Shown here piece by piece: positions 1 to 6,729 of a stretch of 12,116 bases of DNA. Every line of letters begins with the position of its first letter. Within the stretch, counting starts at the first letter, position 1. The notes beneath the pieces were generated by a model. That model was given only the letters and a program-made list of their open reading frames with translations, was not told the DNA's origin and did not search any database. This DNA is from JAFAVZ01 sp036009105. GTDB taxonomy: Bacteria > Acidobacteriota > Thermoanaerobaculia > Gp7-AA8. Location: NCBI GenBank assembly GCA_036009105.1, contig DASYMJ010000302.1, positions 1 to 12,116 on the forward strand. Reading direction: 5' to 3'. The translations under genes were made by a program, and so were the position numbers.

Positions 1-23
1 TCCCCCTCCCCAGATGGCCATCC

Positions 24-138
24 AATTTGGATAGCACACGACCACCCCAACCTCTTTCCTGCACCGTGCCATCCGTCCTCGTAACTGCCTCATCTCTCAA
101 ACCTGTCTTGTTCCGTCCCCGGCTAATTTGGACAGCAC
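24..138. repeat. 14-bp imperfect direct repeat pair AATTTGGAYAGCAC
   Basis: The 14-mer AATTTGGATAGCAC at 24-37 recurs as AATTTGGACAGCAC at 125-138, with one mismatch and a 101-base spacing. The second copy runs straight into the heptamer array that starts at 138. The stretch between the copies shows no gene. The pair may be the ends or internal repeats of a small intergenic element, or paired protein-binding sites; the sequence does not decide between these. Confidence 0.5.
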
Positions 139-165
139 TGATCGCTGATCGCTGATCGCTGATCG
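138..165. repeat. Heptamer tandem repeat, four perfect copies of CTGATCG
   Basis: Four exact 7-bp units occur at 138-144, 145-151, 152-158 and 159-165, ending 8 bases before the Shine-Dalgarno sequence of the gene at 184. The unit contains the GATC palindrome. The array probably lies in the 5' untranslated or promoter region of that gene, so changes in copy number could alter spacing. Similar period-7 intergenic repeats are known as STRR sequences in cyanobacteria; a link to this one is not implied. Confidence 0.9.
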
Positions 166-172
166 CCAAATC

Positions 173-178
173 AGGAGG
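173..178 (+). promoter_or_regulatory. Ribosome binding site AGGAGG
   Basis: A perfect AGGAGG lies 5 bases before the ATG at 184. It fixes the start of the iron-permease-family gene and rules out the internal ATG codons that follow. Confidence 0.85.
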
Positions 179-183
179 CGCCA

Positions 184-657
184 ATGCTCGACCGTCGCAC
201 AAAGAACAACATAGGCTTTCTCTCCCGCTTCGCCAGCGCGGCCACGGAGTGGACCGGCTCGACCATGGCCTTCGTCGCCGCGGTGCTGCTCATCGTGATC
301 TGGGGCGTCACCGGGCCGATCTTTCACTATTCGAATACCTGGCAACTGGTGATCAACACCGGCACGACCATCATCACCTTCCTCATGGTCTTCCTGATCC
401 AGCGCGCGCAGAACAAGGACGCGATGGCGGTGCAGCTGAAGCTGAGCGAGATCGTCGCCGCGCTGGAAGGGGCGAGCAACAAGCTGATCTCGGTGGAAGA
501 CCTCTCCGAGGATGAGCTGAAGGTGCTGCACATCCACTACAAGCGGCTGGCGGAGATGGCCAAGCGCGACTCGAGCGTCACCGAGTCGCATTCCGTCGAC
601 GAAGCGGATGCGCGGCATGCGTTCAAGGAAGACCGGCGGAAGAAGAAGCGCGGCTAG
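184..657 (+). CDS. Low-affinity iron permease family membrane protein
   Basis: The 157-residue protein fits the small bacterial low-affinity iron permease family (Pfam Iron_permease). The family is named after fungal Fet4; iron transport by short bacterial members is not well established. Two hydrophobic helices are visible, at about residues 26-46 and 56-74, separated by a short loop. The second ends in the family-typical LIQRAQNKDAMAVQLKLSEI stretch at about 71-90. An amphipathic region follows, and then a charged tail ending in a run of lysine and arginine. The start is supported by a strong ribosome binding site at 173-178. The stop codon TAG overlaps the stop of the convergent PLP-enzyme gene within one CTAG. 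A heptamer tandem repeat lies in the upstream region. The family call is confident; the substrate is inference. Confidence 0.88.
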   Translation: MLDRRTKNNIGFLSRFASAATEWTGSTMAFVAAVLLIVIWGVTGPIFHYSNTWQLVINTGTTIITFLMVFLIQRAQNKDAMAVQLKLSEIVAALEGASNKLISVEDLSEDELKVLHIHYKRLAEMAKRDSSVTESHSVDEADARHAFKEDRRKKKRG

Positions 658-1625
658 GAGCTGACCAGCTCCGCGAACTTCTTCAGGTCGATGTTGCCAC
701 CGCTGATCACGGCCACGATCGGCCCCTCCCCCGCCCTCCCCGACAGCGCCGCCGCCACCCCCAGCGCCCCCGCCCCTTCCGCGATCACGCGGGCCTTCTC
801 CGCCACCACCCGCATGGCGGCGCGCACTTCCTCCAGCGTCACCACGATCGAGCCGTCCACCACGCCCTGCATCCGCTCCCACATCCGGGGGAAGATGCTC
901 TTGCCCCCGGCGCCATCCACGAACGAGGCCTGCCAGCCAGCGAACTCCTGCGGCGCGCCGGCATCGAACGAGCGCGCGCCGGGCGCCGCGGTCTCCGGCT
1001 CCGCGCCGAGGATGCGCACGTGCGGGGCGAGGGGACGGATGCCGCTGCCGATGCCGGAGATGAGGCCGCCGCCGCCGATCGCGGCCACGACGGTCTTCAC
1101 GTGGGGCAGGTCTTCCAGGATCTCCAGGCCGAGGGTGGCGTTGCCGGCGATGAAATCGGCGTCGTCGAAAGGGTGGATGAACGTGCCGTCCACGCCGGGG
1201 AACTCGCGCGCTTCCATCGCCTTCCAGCAGGCGTCGAACGGCGCCTTGACCAGCTTTGCGCCGAGGGCGCGCATCCGCTCGACCTTGGTGTCGGGGGCCG
1301 TCTCGATCACCACCACCGTGCACGGCACGCCCGCCTCGCGCGCGGCGTAGGCCACGCCCTGGCCGGCGTTGCCGGCACTGATGGTCCAGACGCCTTTGCT
1401 GCGCTGCTCCGGGGCGAGCAGCGCCACGGCGTTCGCCGCGCCGCGCAGTTTGAACGCGTTGATGGGCTGCAGGTTCTCCAGCTTGAGCCAGATCTCCGGC
1501 GCGTCGCCCAAGCCGTGGCGGAGGCGGACCAGCGGCGTGCGGGTGATGACGTTGCGGATGCGCTCGCGCGCGGCGCGGATCTCGTCGATGGTGACCGGGC
1601 GGACGGGCGGAGCGGCGACAGGCAT
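654..1625 (-). CDS. Threonine/serine dehydratase-like PLP enzyme (fold type II, no ACT domain)
   Basis: This 323-residue protein belongs to the PLP-dependent threonine/serine dehydratase and serine racemase group, which eliminates ammonia from hydroxy amino acids to give 2-oxo acids. Visible motifs in order are the PLP lysine in NAFKLRGA (K59), the asparagine loop SAGNAGQG (83-90), the tetraglycine phosphate-binding loop GGGG (184-187) and a C-terminal SGGNID (308-313). It ends right after the catalytic domain and lacks the regulatory ACT domain of biosynthetic IlvA, so a catabolic or racemase-like role is likely. The usual loop is SGNHxQG; here the histidine is alanine (A87). The frame stays open far upstream, but only the ATG at 1625 begins the conserved domain. 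No clear Shine-Dalgarno sequence precedes it. The 3' end overlaps the convergent upstream gene by 4 bases. Confidence 0.92.
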   Translation of the reverse strand: MPVAAPPVRPVTIDEIRAARERIRNVITRTPLVRLRHGLGDAPEIWLKLENLQPINAFKLRGAANAVALLAPEQRSKGVWTISAGNAGQGVAYAAREAGVPCTVVVIETAPDTKVERMRALGAKLVKAPFDACWKAMEAREFPGVDGTFIHPFDDADFIAGNATLGLEILEDLPHVKTVVAAIGGGGLISGIGSGIRPLAPHVRILGAEPETAAPGARSFDAGAPQEFAGWQASFVDGAGGKSIFPRMWERMQGVVDGSIVVTLEEVRAAMRVVAEKARVIAEGAGALGVAAALSGRAGEGPIVAVISGGNIDLKKFAELVSS

Positions 1626-1673
1626 GGAGCGGGATTGTAGTCCCGGTACGCAACCTGCTACTGCCGGGCTCGC

Positions 1674-2216
1674 ATGAGCGAAGGCATGGACCCGCCGTGG
1701 TCGACCACGTTCCATCTGACCGTCTCGCCGCTGGAGATCATCCTCCGCGGCTCGGTCATCTATCTGGTCCTCTTCTTCCTCCTCGTCAAGTTCAAACGTC
1801 CCGCCGGCGGCCTCGGCGTCGGCGACCTGCTGCTGCTCGTGCTCATCGCTGACGCGGCGCAGAACGCGATGTCCGCCGATTACAAGTCGCTGCCGGACGG
1901 ACTGATCCTCATCGCCACGCTCCTCTTCTGGAACATCTTCATCGACTGGCTGGCCGTCCGCTGGCAGTGGCTCAACAGGAAGCTGCATCCCGAGCCGATG
2001 CCGCTGGTGCGCGAGGCGGAGATGATCCGGGAGAACATGCGCAAGGCGTGGGTGACGCCGGAGGAGCTGCTGGGCCGGGTGCGGGAGCACGGCATGGAAG
2101 ATGTGAGCGACGTGAAAGCCGCCTACATGGAAGGCGACGGCAAGATCAGCATCATCGGCTTCGATCCGAGCACGAAGGACGGGGACGATGACGACGACGA
2201 GCGGCCCGGAGTGTAG
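1674..2216 (+). CDS. DUF421 (YetF-like) membrane protein
   Basis: The 180-residue protein matches the DUF421/YetF family layout. Hydrophobic helices lie at about residues 19-38, 47-64 and 75-95, followed by a soluble alpha/beta domain at about 100-165 with the typical pattern MRKAWVTPEELLGRVREHG, a segment resembling DVxxAYxEGDGKISII, and a short acidic tail rich in aspartate. Members of the family are integral membrane proteins, linked to stress or spore biology in Bacillus, without a defined biochemical activity. The start at 1674 lies 48 bases from the divergent PLP-enzyme start. A second in-frame ATG at 1686 is possible but has no better ribosome binding site. A strong inverted repeat begins on the base after its stop codon. 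Confidence 0.85.
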   Translation: MSEGMDPPWSTTFHLTVSPLEIILRGSVIYLVLFFLLVKFKRPAGGLGVGDLLLLVLIADAAQNAMSADYKSLPDGLILIATLLFWNIFIDWLAVRWQWLNRKLHPEPMPLVREAEMIRENMRKAWVTPEELLGRVREHGMEDVSDVKAAYMEGDGKISIIGFDPSTKDGDDDDDERPGV

Positions 2217-2293
2217 GAGCAGTTGCTGGTTGCTGGTTGCTTGCGCCTTTGAGTGTCTACCAGCAACCAGTAACCAGCAACCAGCAACTGCTC
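2217..2293. repeat. 22-bp perfect inverted repeat built from TTGCTGG heptamers
   Basis: The arms at 2217-2238 and 2272-2293 are perfect reverse complements over 22 bases, separated by a 33-base loop. Each arm contains period-7 repeats of TTGCTGG or its complement. The element starts immediately after the TAG stop of the DUF421 gene and ends 30 bases before the SRPBCC gene. In RNA it would form a very stable hairpin, so it may act as a terminator or mRNA-end stabiliser for the upstream gene. There is no U-tract, so classical intrinsic termination is not certain. A related inverted repeat lies at 6648-6729. Confidence 0.9.
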
Positions 2294-2323
2294 TCCGGCA
2301 CGCCTCCTGCTCCATCCGGGCGC

Positions 2324-3052
2324 ATGAATACAGCAACCGAAACCCACCACAACGTCTCGGAACCGGAGCGCTGGCTGTCCGTCGTCGCGGGGAGCGCGAT
2401 CGCGGCCTATGGCCTGACCCGCCGCTCGCTCAGCGGCCTCGTCCTGGCCAGCCTGGGCGGCGCGCTCGTGTGGCGCGGCGCGAGCGGCCATTGCGCGTTC
2501 TACGAAGCGATGGGGGTCTCCACTCGCGGCGAGACGGAGGATGACGGCCGCGCGGTGAGCGTGCCGTACGGCCGCGGCATCCGGGTGGAGAAGAGCGTCA
2601 CCATCGATGCGAAGCCGGAACAGCTCTACATCTTCTGGCACGACTTCACCAACCTCCCCCGCTTCATGGACCACCTCGAGTCGGTGGAGATGACGGGCGG
2701 CGGCCGCTCGCACTGGAAGACGAAAGGGCCGGCCGGCACGAAGGCGGAGTGGGATGCGGAGATCATCAACGACGTGCCGTTCGAGCTGATCGGCTGGCGC
2801 TCGGTGGAAGGCTCGCAGGTGGACAACGCCGGGTCGGTGCACTTCACGCCGGCGGCCGGCGGACGCGGCACGACGGTCCGCGTCCTGCTCCGTTACGACC
2901 CGCCGGCCGGCCTCTTCGGCGCGGCGGTGGCGCGCGTCTTCGGCGAAGACCCGGAGCTGCAGGTGCAGGAAGACCTCCGCCGCCTCAAGCAGATCCTGGA
3001 GACCGGCGAGACGCCCACCATCGAGGGGCAGCCGACGGGGAGAAAGGCATGA
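2324..3052 (+). CDS. Membrane-anchored SRPBCC (polyketide cyclase/START-like) protein with N-terminal DUF2892-like segment
   Basis: The 242-residue protein has two parts. Residues about 14-62 (ERWLSVVAGSAIAAYG to HCAFYEAMGV) form a hydrophobic, glycine-rich hairpin like DUF2892/YgaP membrane segments. Residues about 80-225 form an SRPBCC hydrophobic-pocket domain, with a SVTIDAKPEQLYIFWHDFTN opening and a final helix LQVQEDLRRLKQILETG. SRPBCC domains bind lipids or other hydrophobic ligands; the ligand here is unknown. The chosen ATG at 2324 follows the inverted repeat. An in-frame start at 2237 would translate the repeat itself and is unlikely. The last codons overlap the start of the next gene by ATGA, so the two are co-translated. 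In my recollection this domain pair often sits beside zinc alcohol dehydrogenases in stress gene clusters. Confidence 0.87.
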   Translation: MNTATETHHNVSEPERWLSVVAGSAIAAYGLTRRSLSGLVLASLGGALVWRGASGHCAFYEAMGVSTRGETEDDGRAVSVPYGRGIRVEKSVTIDAKPEQLYIFWHDFTNLPRFMDHLESVEMTGGGRSHWKTKGPAGTKAEWDAEIINDVPFELIGWRSVEGSQVDNAGSVHFTPAAGGRGTTVRVLLRYDPPAGLFGAAVARVFGEDPELQVQEDLRRLKQILETGETPTIEGQPTGRKA

Positions 3053-4227
3053 AGGCGGTCTGCTGGTGGGGCAAGGGGCAGGTCCGGGTCGTCGACGTTC
3101 CCGATCCGAAGATCCTCAATCCGCGCGACGCCATCGTGCGCGTGACGCTCACCGCCATCTGCGGCTCCGATCTCCATCTCTACGACGGCTACGTCCCCAC
3201 CATGATGAAAGGCGACATCCTGGGGCACGAGTTCATGGGGGAGGTGGTCGAGGTAGGCAGCGAGGTCAAGAACCTCCGCGCCGGCGACCGGGTCATCGTG
3301 CCGTTCCCCATCGCCTGCGGGCGCTGCTTCTTCTGCAAAGAGAAGATGTGGGCCGCCTGCGACAACACGAACCCGAACGCCTGGATGGTGGAGGCGCTGA
3401 TGGGCTTCTCCGGCGCCGGCATGTACGGCTACTCGCACATGTACGGCGGCTACGCCGGCGGCCAGGCGCAGTACGTCCGCGTGCCGTTCGCCGACGTGAA
3501 CCCGGCCAAGATTCCGAACGGCATCCCCGATGAGAAGGCGCTCTTCCTCACCGACATCCTCCCCACCGGCTACATGGCGGCGGAGAACTGCGGCATCCAG
3601 CCGGGTGATACGGTGGCGGTGTGGGGCTGCGGCCCGGTCGGCCTCTTCTCCATCCTCAGCGCCTGGATGCTCGGCGCCGCGCGTGTGATCGCCATCGACC
3701 GCGTGCCGGAGCGCTTGCGCCTGGCCCAACGCGACGGCCGCACGGAGATCGTGAACTACGAGGAGGCCGGCGACGTCTTCGCGGCGCTCAAGGAGCTGAC
3801 CGGCGGACGGGGCCCGGACCGCTGCATCGACGCGGTCGGCATGGAAGGCCACGGCCACACCGCCGATGCGGTGCTCGACCGCGTGAAGCAGGCCATGAAG
3901 CTGACCTTCGACCGGGCGCACTCGCTGCGCCAGGCCATTCACTGCTGCCGCAAAGGCGGGACGGTGTCGATCCCCGGCGTCTACGCGGGTTTCATCGACA
4001 AGGTGCCGTTCGGCACCGCGTTCGGCAAAGGGCTGACCCTGAAGATGGGGCAGACGCACGTGCACAACTACACGCGCATGCTGCTGGAGAAGATCGAGAG
4101 CGGCGTGCTCGATCCGTCCTACATCATCACCCACCGGGTGTCGCTCGACGAGGCGCCGGAGATGTACGAGACCTTCCGCAACAAGGAAGACGAGTGCATC
4201 AAGGTAGTGATGAAGCCCGCCGGGTGA
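3049..4227 (+). CDS. Zinc-dependent alcohol dehydrogenase, glutathione-dependent formaldehyde dehydrogenase-like
   Basis: This 392-residue medium-chain dehydrogenase/reductase oxidises an alcohol, or a thiol-formaldehyde adduct, with NAD(P). Catalytic-zinc residues are seen in CGSDLHLY (C38) and GHEFMGEV (H60, E61). A four-cysteine structural zinc lobe is complete (C90, C93, C96, C104). The nucleotide-binding glycine motif GCGPVG is at 193-198, followed by the acidic D217 that favours NAD. The long insert around 100-140 and the overall length match the FDH-like subgroup and exceed simple ADHs of about 340 residues. The ATG at 3049 lies 6 bases after GGGGAG and overlaps the stop of the SRPBCC gene. 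The gene's last 29 bases overlap the convergent DUF1223 gene. Substrate specificity is inferred from subgroup resemblance. Confidence 0.92.
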   Translation: MKAVCWWGKGQVRVVDVPDPKILNPRDAIVRVTLTAICGSDLHLYDGYVPTMMKGDILGHEFMGEVVEVGSEVKNLRAGDRVIVPFPIACGRCFFCKEKMWAACDNTNPNAWMVEALMGFSGAGMYGYSHMYGGYAGGQAQYVRVPFADVNPAKIPNGIPDEKALFLTDILPTGYMAAENCGIQPGDTVAVWGCGPVGLFSILSAWMLGAARVIAIDRVPERLRLAQRDGRTEIVNYEEAGDVFAALKELTGGRGPDRCIDAVGMEGHGHTADAVLDRVKQAMKLTFDRAHSLRQAIHCCRKGGTVSIPGVYAGFIDKVPFGTAFGKGLTLKMGQTHVHNYTRMLLEKIESGVLDPSYIITHRVSLDEAPEMYETFRNKEDECIKVVMKPAG

Positions 4228-4933
4228 CGGCCGCGGCGTAGATCTTCAGGGTCTTGCGGTCCTGCAGGAACGCGGCGGCGCCGGTCGCGCCGGGCGGCAG
4301 CGGCACGGTCGCCTCGTTCACCGCGCCGGCCCGGGTGACCTGGCGGACGATCGCGTCGTTGACGATGGTCATGCCGCTGTTCTCGCCGCGCGTGACCTCC
4401 GTCTTCGCCCCATCCTGAAACGCGACGACGACCAGGTCGCGCCCGGCCGGCGACTCGGCGTGAACCACCGCGTTGCCGCCGCTCAGCGCAACCGTGACCT
4501 TCCCCTCCGGCTGGCGCATCGATTCCTCGGCGATGAGCTTGCGCAACGCATCGGCGTGCGAGCCGACCAGCTCCTTCGCGCCGCCGACCACGGCCTGCGG
4601 CGTGTATGCGCTGGTGAGGCCGAAGGCGCGCTGATACATCATCTGGCGGATGGTGTACTGCTTCGAGCTGAAAGGATCACGCCAGCCGAGGTGGTCCCAG
4701 TAGTCGACGTGGTAGGCGAGCGGCACGATGGCCTTGGCGTACGCCGGATCCCTGGCCAATTCGCGCAGCAACGCGTCCGCGGGCGGGCAGCTGGAGCAGC
4801 CCTGGGAGGTGAAGAGCTCTACGACCACCGGATGGCTGCCGAGCTTCACCGGCTGGGGCGCGTTGGCGCGGATGGCCACCGCCGCGACGGCGGCAAGTAC
4901 GAGAACGGCGAGGGCGGCGGCGAGGCGGCGCAT
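4199..4933 (-). CDS. DUF1223 secreted thioredoxin-fold protein
   Basis: The 244-residue protein carries the DUF1223 hallmarks: VVVELFTSQGCSSCPPAD at 36-53 with a CxxC pair (C46, C49), YHVDYWDHLGWRDPFSS at 74-90, and YTPQAVVGG at 110-118. The fold is thioredoxin-like and the CxxC suggests a redox role, but family members have no proven substrate. Residues 1-22 form a positively charged start plus a hydrophobic helix, consistent with export or membrane anchoring and so action in the periplasm. No strong ribosome binding site precedes the ATG at 4933. The 3' end reads 29 bases into the convergent dehydrogenase gene. An inverted repeat (4944-5029) separates it from the antiporter gene upstream on the same strand. 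Confidence 0.88.
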   Translation of the reverse strand: MRRLAAALAVLVLAAVAAVAIRANAPQPVKLGSHPVVVELFTSQGCSSCPPADALLRELARDPAYAKAIVPLAYHVDYWDHLGWRDPFSSKQYTIRQMMYQRAFGLTSAYTPQAVVGGAKELVGSHADALRKLIAEESMRQPEGKVTVALSGGNAVVHAESPAGRDLVVVAFQDGAKTEVTRGENSGMTIVNDAIVRQVTRAGAVNEATVPLPPGATGAAAFLQDRKTLKIYAAAVTRRASSLP

Positions 4934-4943
4934 GGGAGCATTG

Positions 4944-5029
4944 TGTCATCCTGAGGCCCGCAGAGGCCGAAGGATCCCCCGGACGCTTGCCAGGAGATCC
5001 ATTCGCCCTCTTCGCGCCTCAGGATGACA
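4944..5029. repeat. Intergenic inverted repeat with TGTCATCCTGAGGC ends
   Basis: TGTCATCCTGAGGC at 4944-4957 is matched by its exact reverse complement at 5016-5029, with 58 bases between. I recognise this end sequence, with the internal CGAAGGATC motif (4968-4976), as a common dispersed intergenic element in many bacterial genomes, often mis-annotated as short proteins. It lies between the antiporter stop (5036, minus strand) and the DUF1223 start (4933, minus strand), beginning six bases after the antiporter stop codon. It could serve as a terminator for the antiporter or be a small non-autonomous mobile element; no transposase is present. Confidence 0.85.
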
Positions 5030-5035
5030 AGGTGG

Positions 5036-6622
5036 TCATTCCTCCGTCCGCGGGTTGAGCCGCGTCTCCGCCAGGTCCAGTTCCGAGAGCAGCGAGCGCA
5101 GCACCTCGTCCGACAGGCGCTGCTCGTTGCGCAGGCGCACGGCCGCCTGCCGCTCGGCGCGGAGCAAGGCGCGCGACACATCGACGTAGCGCTCCGCGTG
5201 CTCCAAGGCGGTCCCATGCTCGTCGCCGCTCTCCTCGTTCAGCGCGGCGAGGCGCCCGGTGTAGCGCTGCCGCAGATGGTCGTAGTGCTCGTCGAACACT
5301 CTCCCCGAGTCATGCAGCGATTCGAGATGCGCCAGCGCCTCCTGCACCACCAGCCGCCGCGCCTCCTGCTCCTCATGCTCCGGCTCCTCGGTGCCGGACA
5401 ATCCGAGGCGGCGGATGAGCATGGGCAGGGTCAGCCCCTTGAAGACGAGCGAGAGGAAGATCGCGCCGAAGGAGAGGAAGATGATCATCGGCCGCTGGGG
5501 CAACGTCGCCGGCAGCGACATCGCCGCGGCGAGCGCGATCACCCCGCGCATGCTCGACCACCCGATGAGGAACATGCTTTTCGGCGGAAGCGGCTGTTCG
5601 TCCCGATGAAACAGCCGTCGCGCCAGGAACGGCCCGAGCGCCATCGCCGGGAAGACCCAGAACAGGCGCAGTCCGATCAGGAGGAAGCTGAAGATCAGGC
5701 TGTACAGCGCAAGCGAGGCGATGCTCGCCACGCCGCCGATGTCGCGCAGCACATGCCGCAGCTGCAATCCGATCAACACGAAGACCAGGCCGTTCAGGAT
5801 AAAGTTGAGCGTGTTCCAGACGACGCCCGTCTCCAGCCGTATGCGCGGCGCGCGCGACTCGTCGGCGCGCCGGCTATGCAGCAGTCCGCACGCAACCACC
5901 GCCAGCACCCCCGAAGCGCGCAGCTCCTCGGCGATCAGATACGCCGCGAACGGCACGAGCACGGTCGTGGCGACGACGATCGGCGCGTCGTCGATCCAGC
6001 GTTCGATTCGATGGGCGAGGAAGCCGACGACCAGGCCGATGGCGACGCCGGCGATCGACACGTAGAGAAAGCGGCCGAGGCTTTCCGTCAGCGTGGGAAC
6101 GCGTCCGCCGAGGAGCATGGTGAGGCCGAGCTGCAGGGCGAGCAGGCCCGTCGCGTCGTTGACCAGGCTCTCCCCTTCGATGATGTCCACGAGCTGCTTG
6201 CGCATCTTCATCCGCCGTGCGACGGAGGTGGCCGCAATGGCATCCGTCGGCGCGATCACGGCGCCGAGGAGAAAGCCGGTGCGCCAGTCGAAGCCGGGCA
6301 GGAAGGCCGGTGCCGCCACGGCGATGCCGAAGACGGTGAAGACGACCAGGCCGACGGCCAGGACGAGGATGCTCCACGCGTTGCGCTGCATGGTCGGCCA
6401 CGAGGTATGCCACGCCGCGTGGTAGAGCAGCAGCGGCAGGAAGACGGAAAAGATGACGTCCGGCTCCAGCTCGATCTCCGGCAGCCCGGGGATCAGGCTG
6501 ATGACGACGCCCGCCACCACCATCACGATGGGATACGGCACCCGCAACCGCCTCGCAACGACCGCGAAGATGACGACGAGGAGCAGCAGCTGGAGCAGGA
6601 CGCCGGCTTCGCCGACTTGCAT
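5036..6622 (-). CDS. CPA1-family Na+/H+ antiporter
   Basis: The 528-residue protein has about 12 hydrophobic helices between residues 6 and 405, followed by a cytoplasmic tail of about 120 charged residues with coiled-coil character (EEPEHEEQEARRL onward). Diagnostic CPA1 motifs are APTDAIA (124-130), the ion-binding ND pair in EGESLVNDATG (N155, D156) and WSSMRGV (355-361, with R359). Proteins of this type exchange cytoplasmic sodium or potassium for external protons, for pH and salt homeostasis. The ATG at 6622 is the natural start; the frame is open further upstream but only through the neighbouring inverted repeat. No clear Shine-Dalgarno sequence is seen. The gene follows the EamA gene on the same strand at 105 bases, with the heptamer inverted repeat in between, so it may be transcribed separately. 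The exact cation cannot be read from sequence. Confidence 0.93.
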   Translation of the reverse strand: MQVGEAGVLLQLLLLVVIFAVVARRLRVPYPIVMVVAGVVISLIPGLPEIELEPDVIFSVFLPLLLYHAAWHTSWPTMQRNAWSILVLAVGLVVFTVFGIAVAAPAFLPGFDWRTGFLLGAVIAPTDAIAATSVARRMKMRKQLVDIIEGESLVNDATGLLALQLGLTMLLGGRVPTLTESLGRFLYVSIAGVAIGLVVGFLAHRIERWIDDAPIVVATTVLVPFAAYLIAEELRASGVLAVVACGLLHSRRADESRAPRIRLETGVVWNTLNFILNGLVFVLIGLQLRHVLRDIGGVASIASLALYSLIFSFLLIGLRLFWVFPAMALGPFLARRLFHRDEQPLPPKSMFLIGWSSMRGVIALAAAMSLPATLPQRPMIIFLSFGAIFLSLVFKGLTLPMLIRRLGLSGTEEPEHEEQEARRLVVQEALAHLESLHDSGRVFDEHYDHLRQRYTGRLAALNEESGDEHGTALEHAERYVDVSRALLRAERQAAVRLRNEQRLSDEVLRSLLSELDLAETRLNPRTEE

Positions 6623-6647
6623 GCTGCAATCGTCGCACGTAGCGGCA

Positions 6648-6729
6648 AGTTGTTCGTTGCTGGTTGTTAGTCCGATGCGCCTTCGCGTACCCGGCAGCAC
6701 ATCAGACCAACAACCAGCAACCAGCAACT
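6648..6729. repeat. Imperfect inverted repeat built from TTGCTGG heptamers (second copy)
   Basis: The arms at 6648-6672 and 6705-6729 are reverse complements over 25 positions with 3 mismatches and a 32-base loop. The right arm carries the same period-7 TTGCTGG (CCAGCAA) series as the repeat at 2217-2293. On the minus strand the arm begins within the TAG stop codon of the EamA gene, which repeats the arrangement seen behind the DUF421 gene. A stem-loop role at the 3' end of the lrp-eamA transcript is likely; whether it terminates transcription is inference. Confidence 0.88.

Noticed and set aside
1630..1645. CGGGA/TCCCG inverted repeat in the divergent promoter region
   Set aside because: Five-base arms are weak, and nothing else ties it to an operator or riboswitch.
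97..1653. 518-residue minus-strand open frame
   Set aside because: It is a shadow of the iron-permease-family and PLP-enzyme genes in another frame. It is arginine-rich, low in complexity and has no domain.
2217..2293. CRISPR-like or REP-associated array
   Set aside because: There are only heptamer units without spacers of constant size, and no cas or RAYT transposase gene lies in the window.
1626..2336. N-terminal extension of the PLP-enzyme frame on the minus strand
   Set aside because: It translates the antisense of the DUF421 gene and the inverted repeat. The conserved enzyme starts at the ATG at 1625.
2893..4134. 413-residue minus-strand open frame opposite the dehydrogenase
   Set aside because: It is an antisense shadow caused by high GC at third positions. 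The plus-strand frame carries all zinc and NAD motifs.
5024..6670. 548-residue plus-strand open frame opposite the antiporter
   Set aside because: It is an antisense shadow rich in Arg, Gln, Asp and His, without any fold signature. The antiporter on the other strand has clear family motifs.
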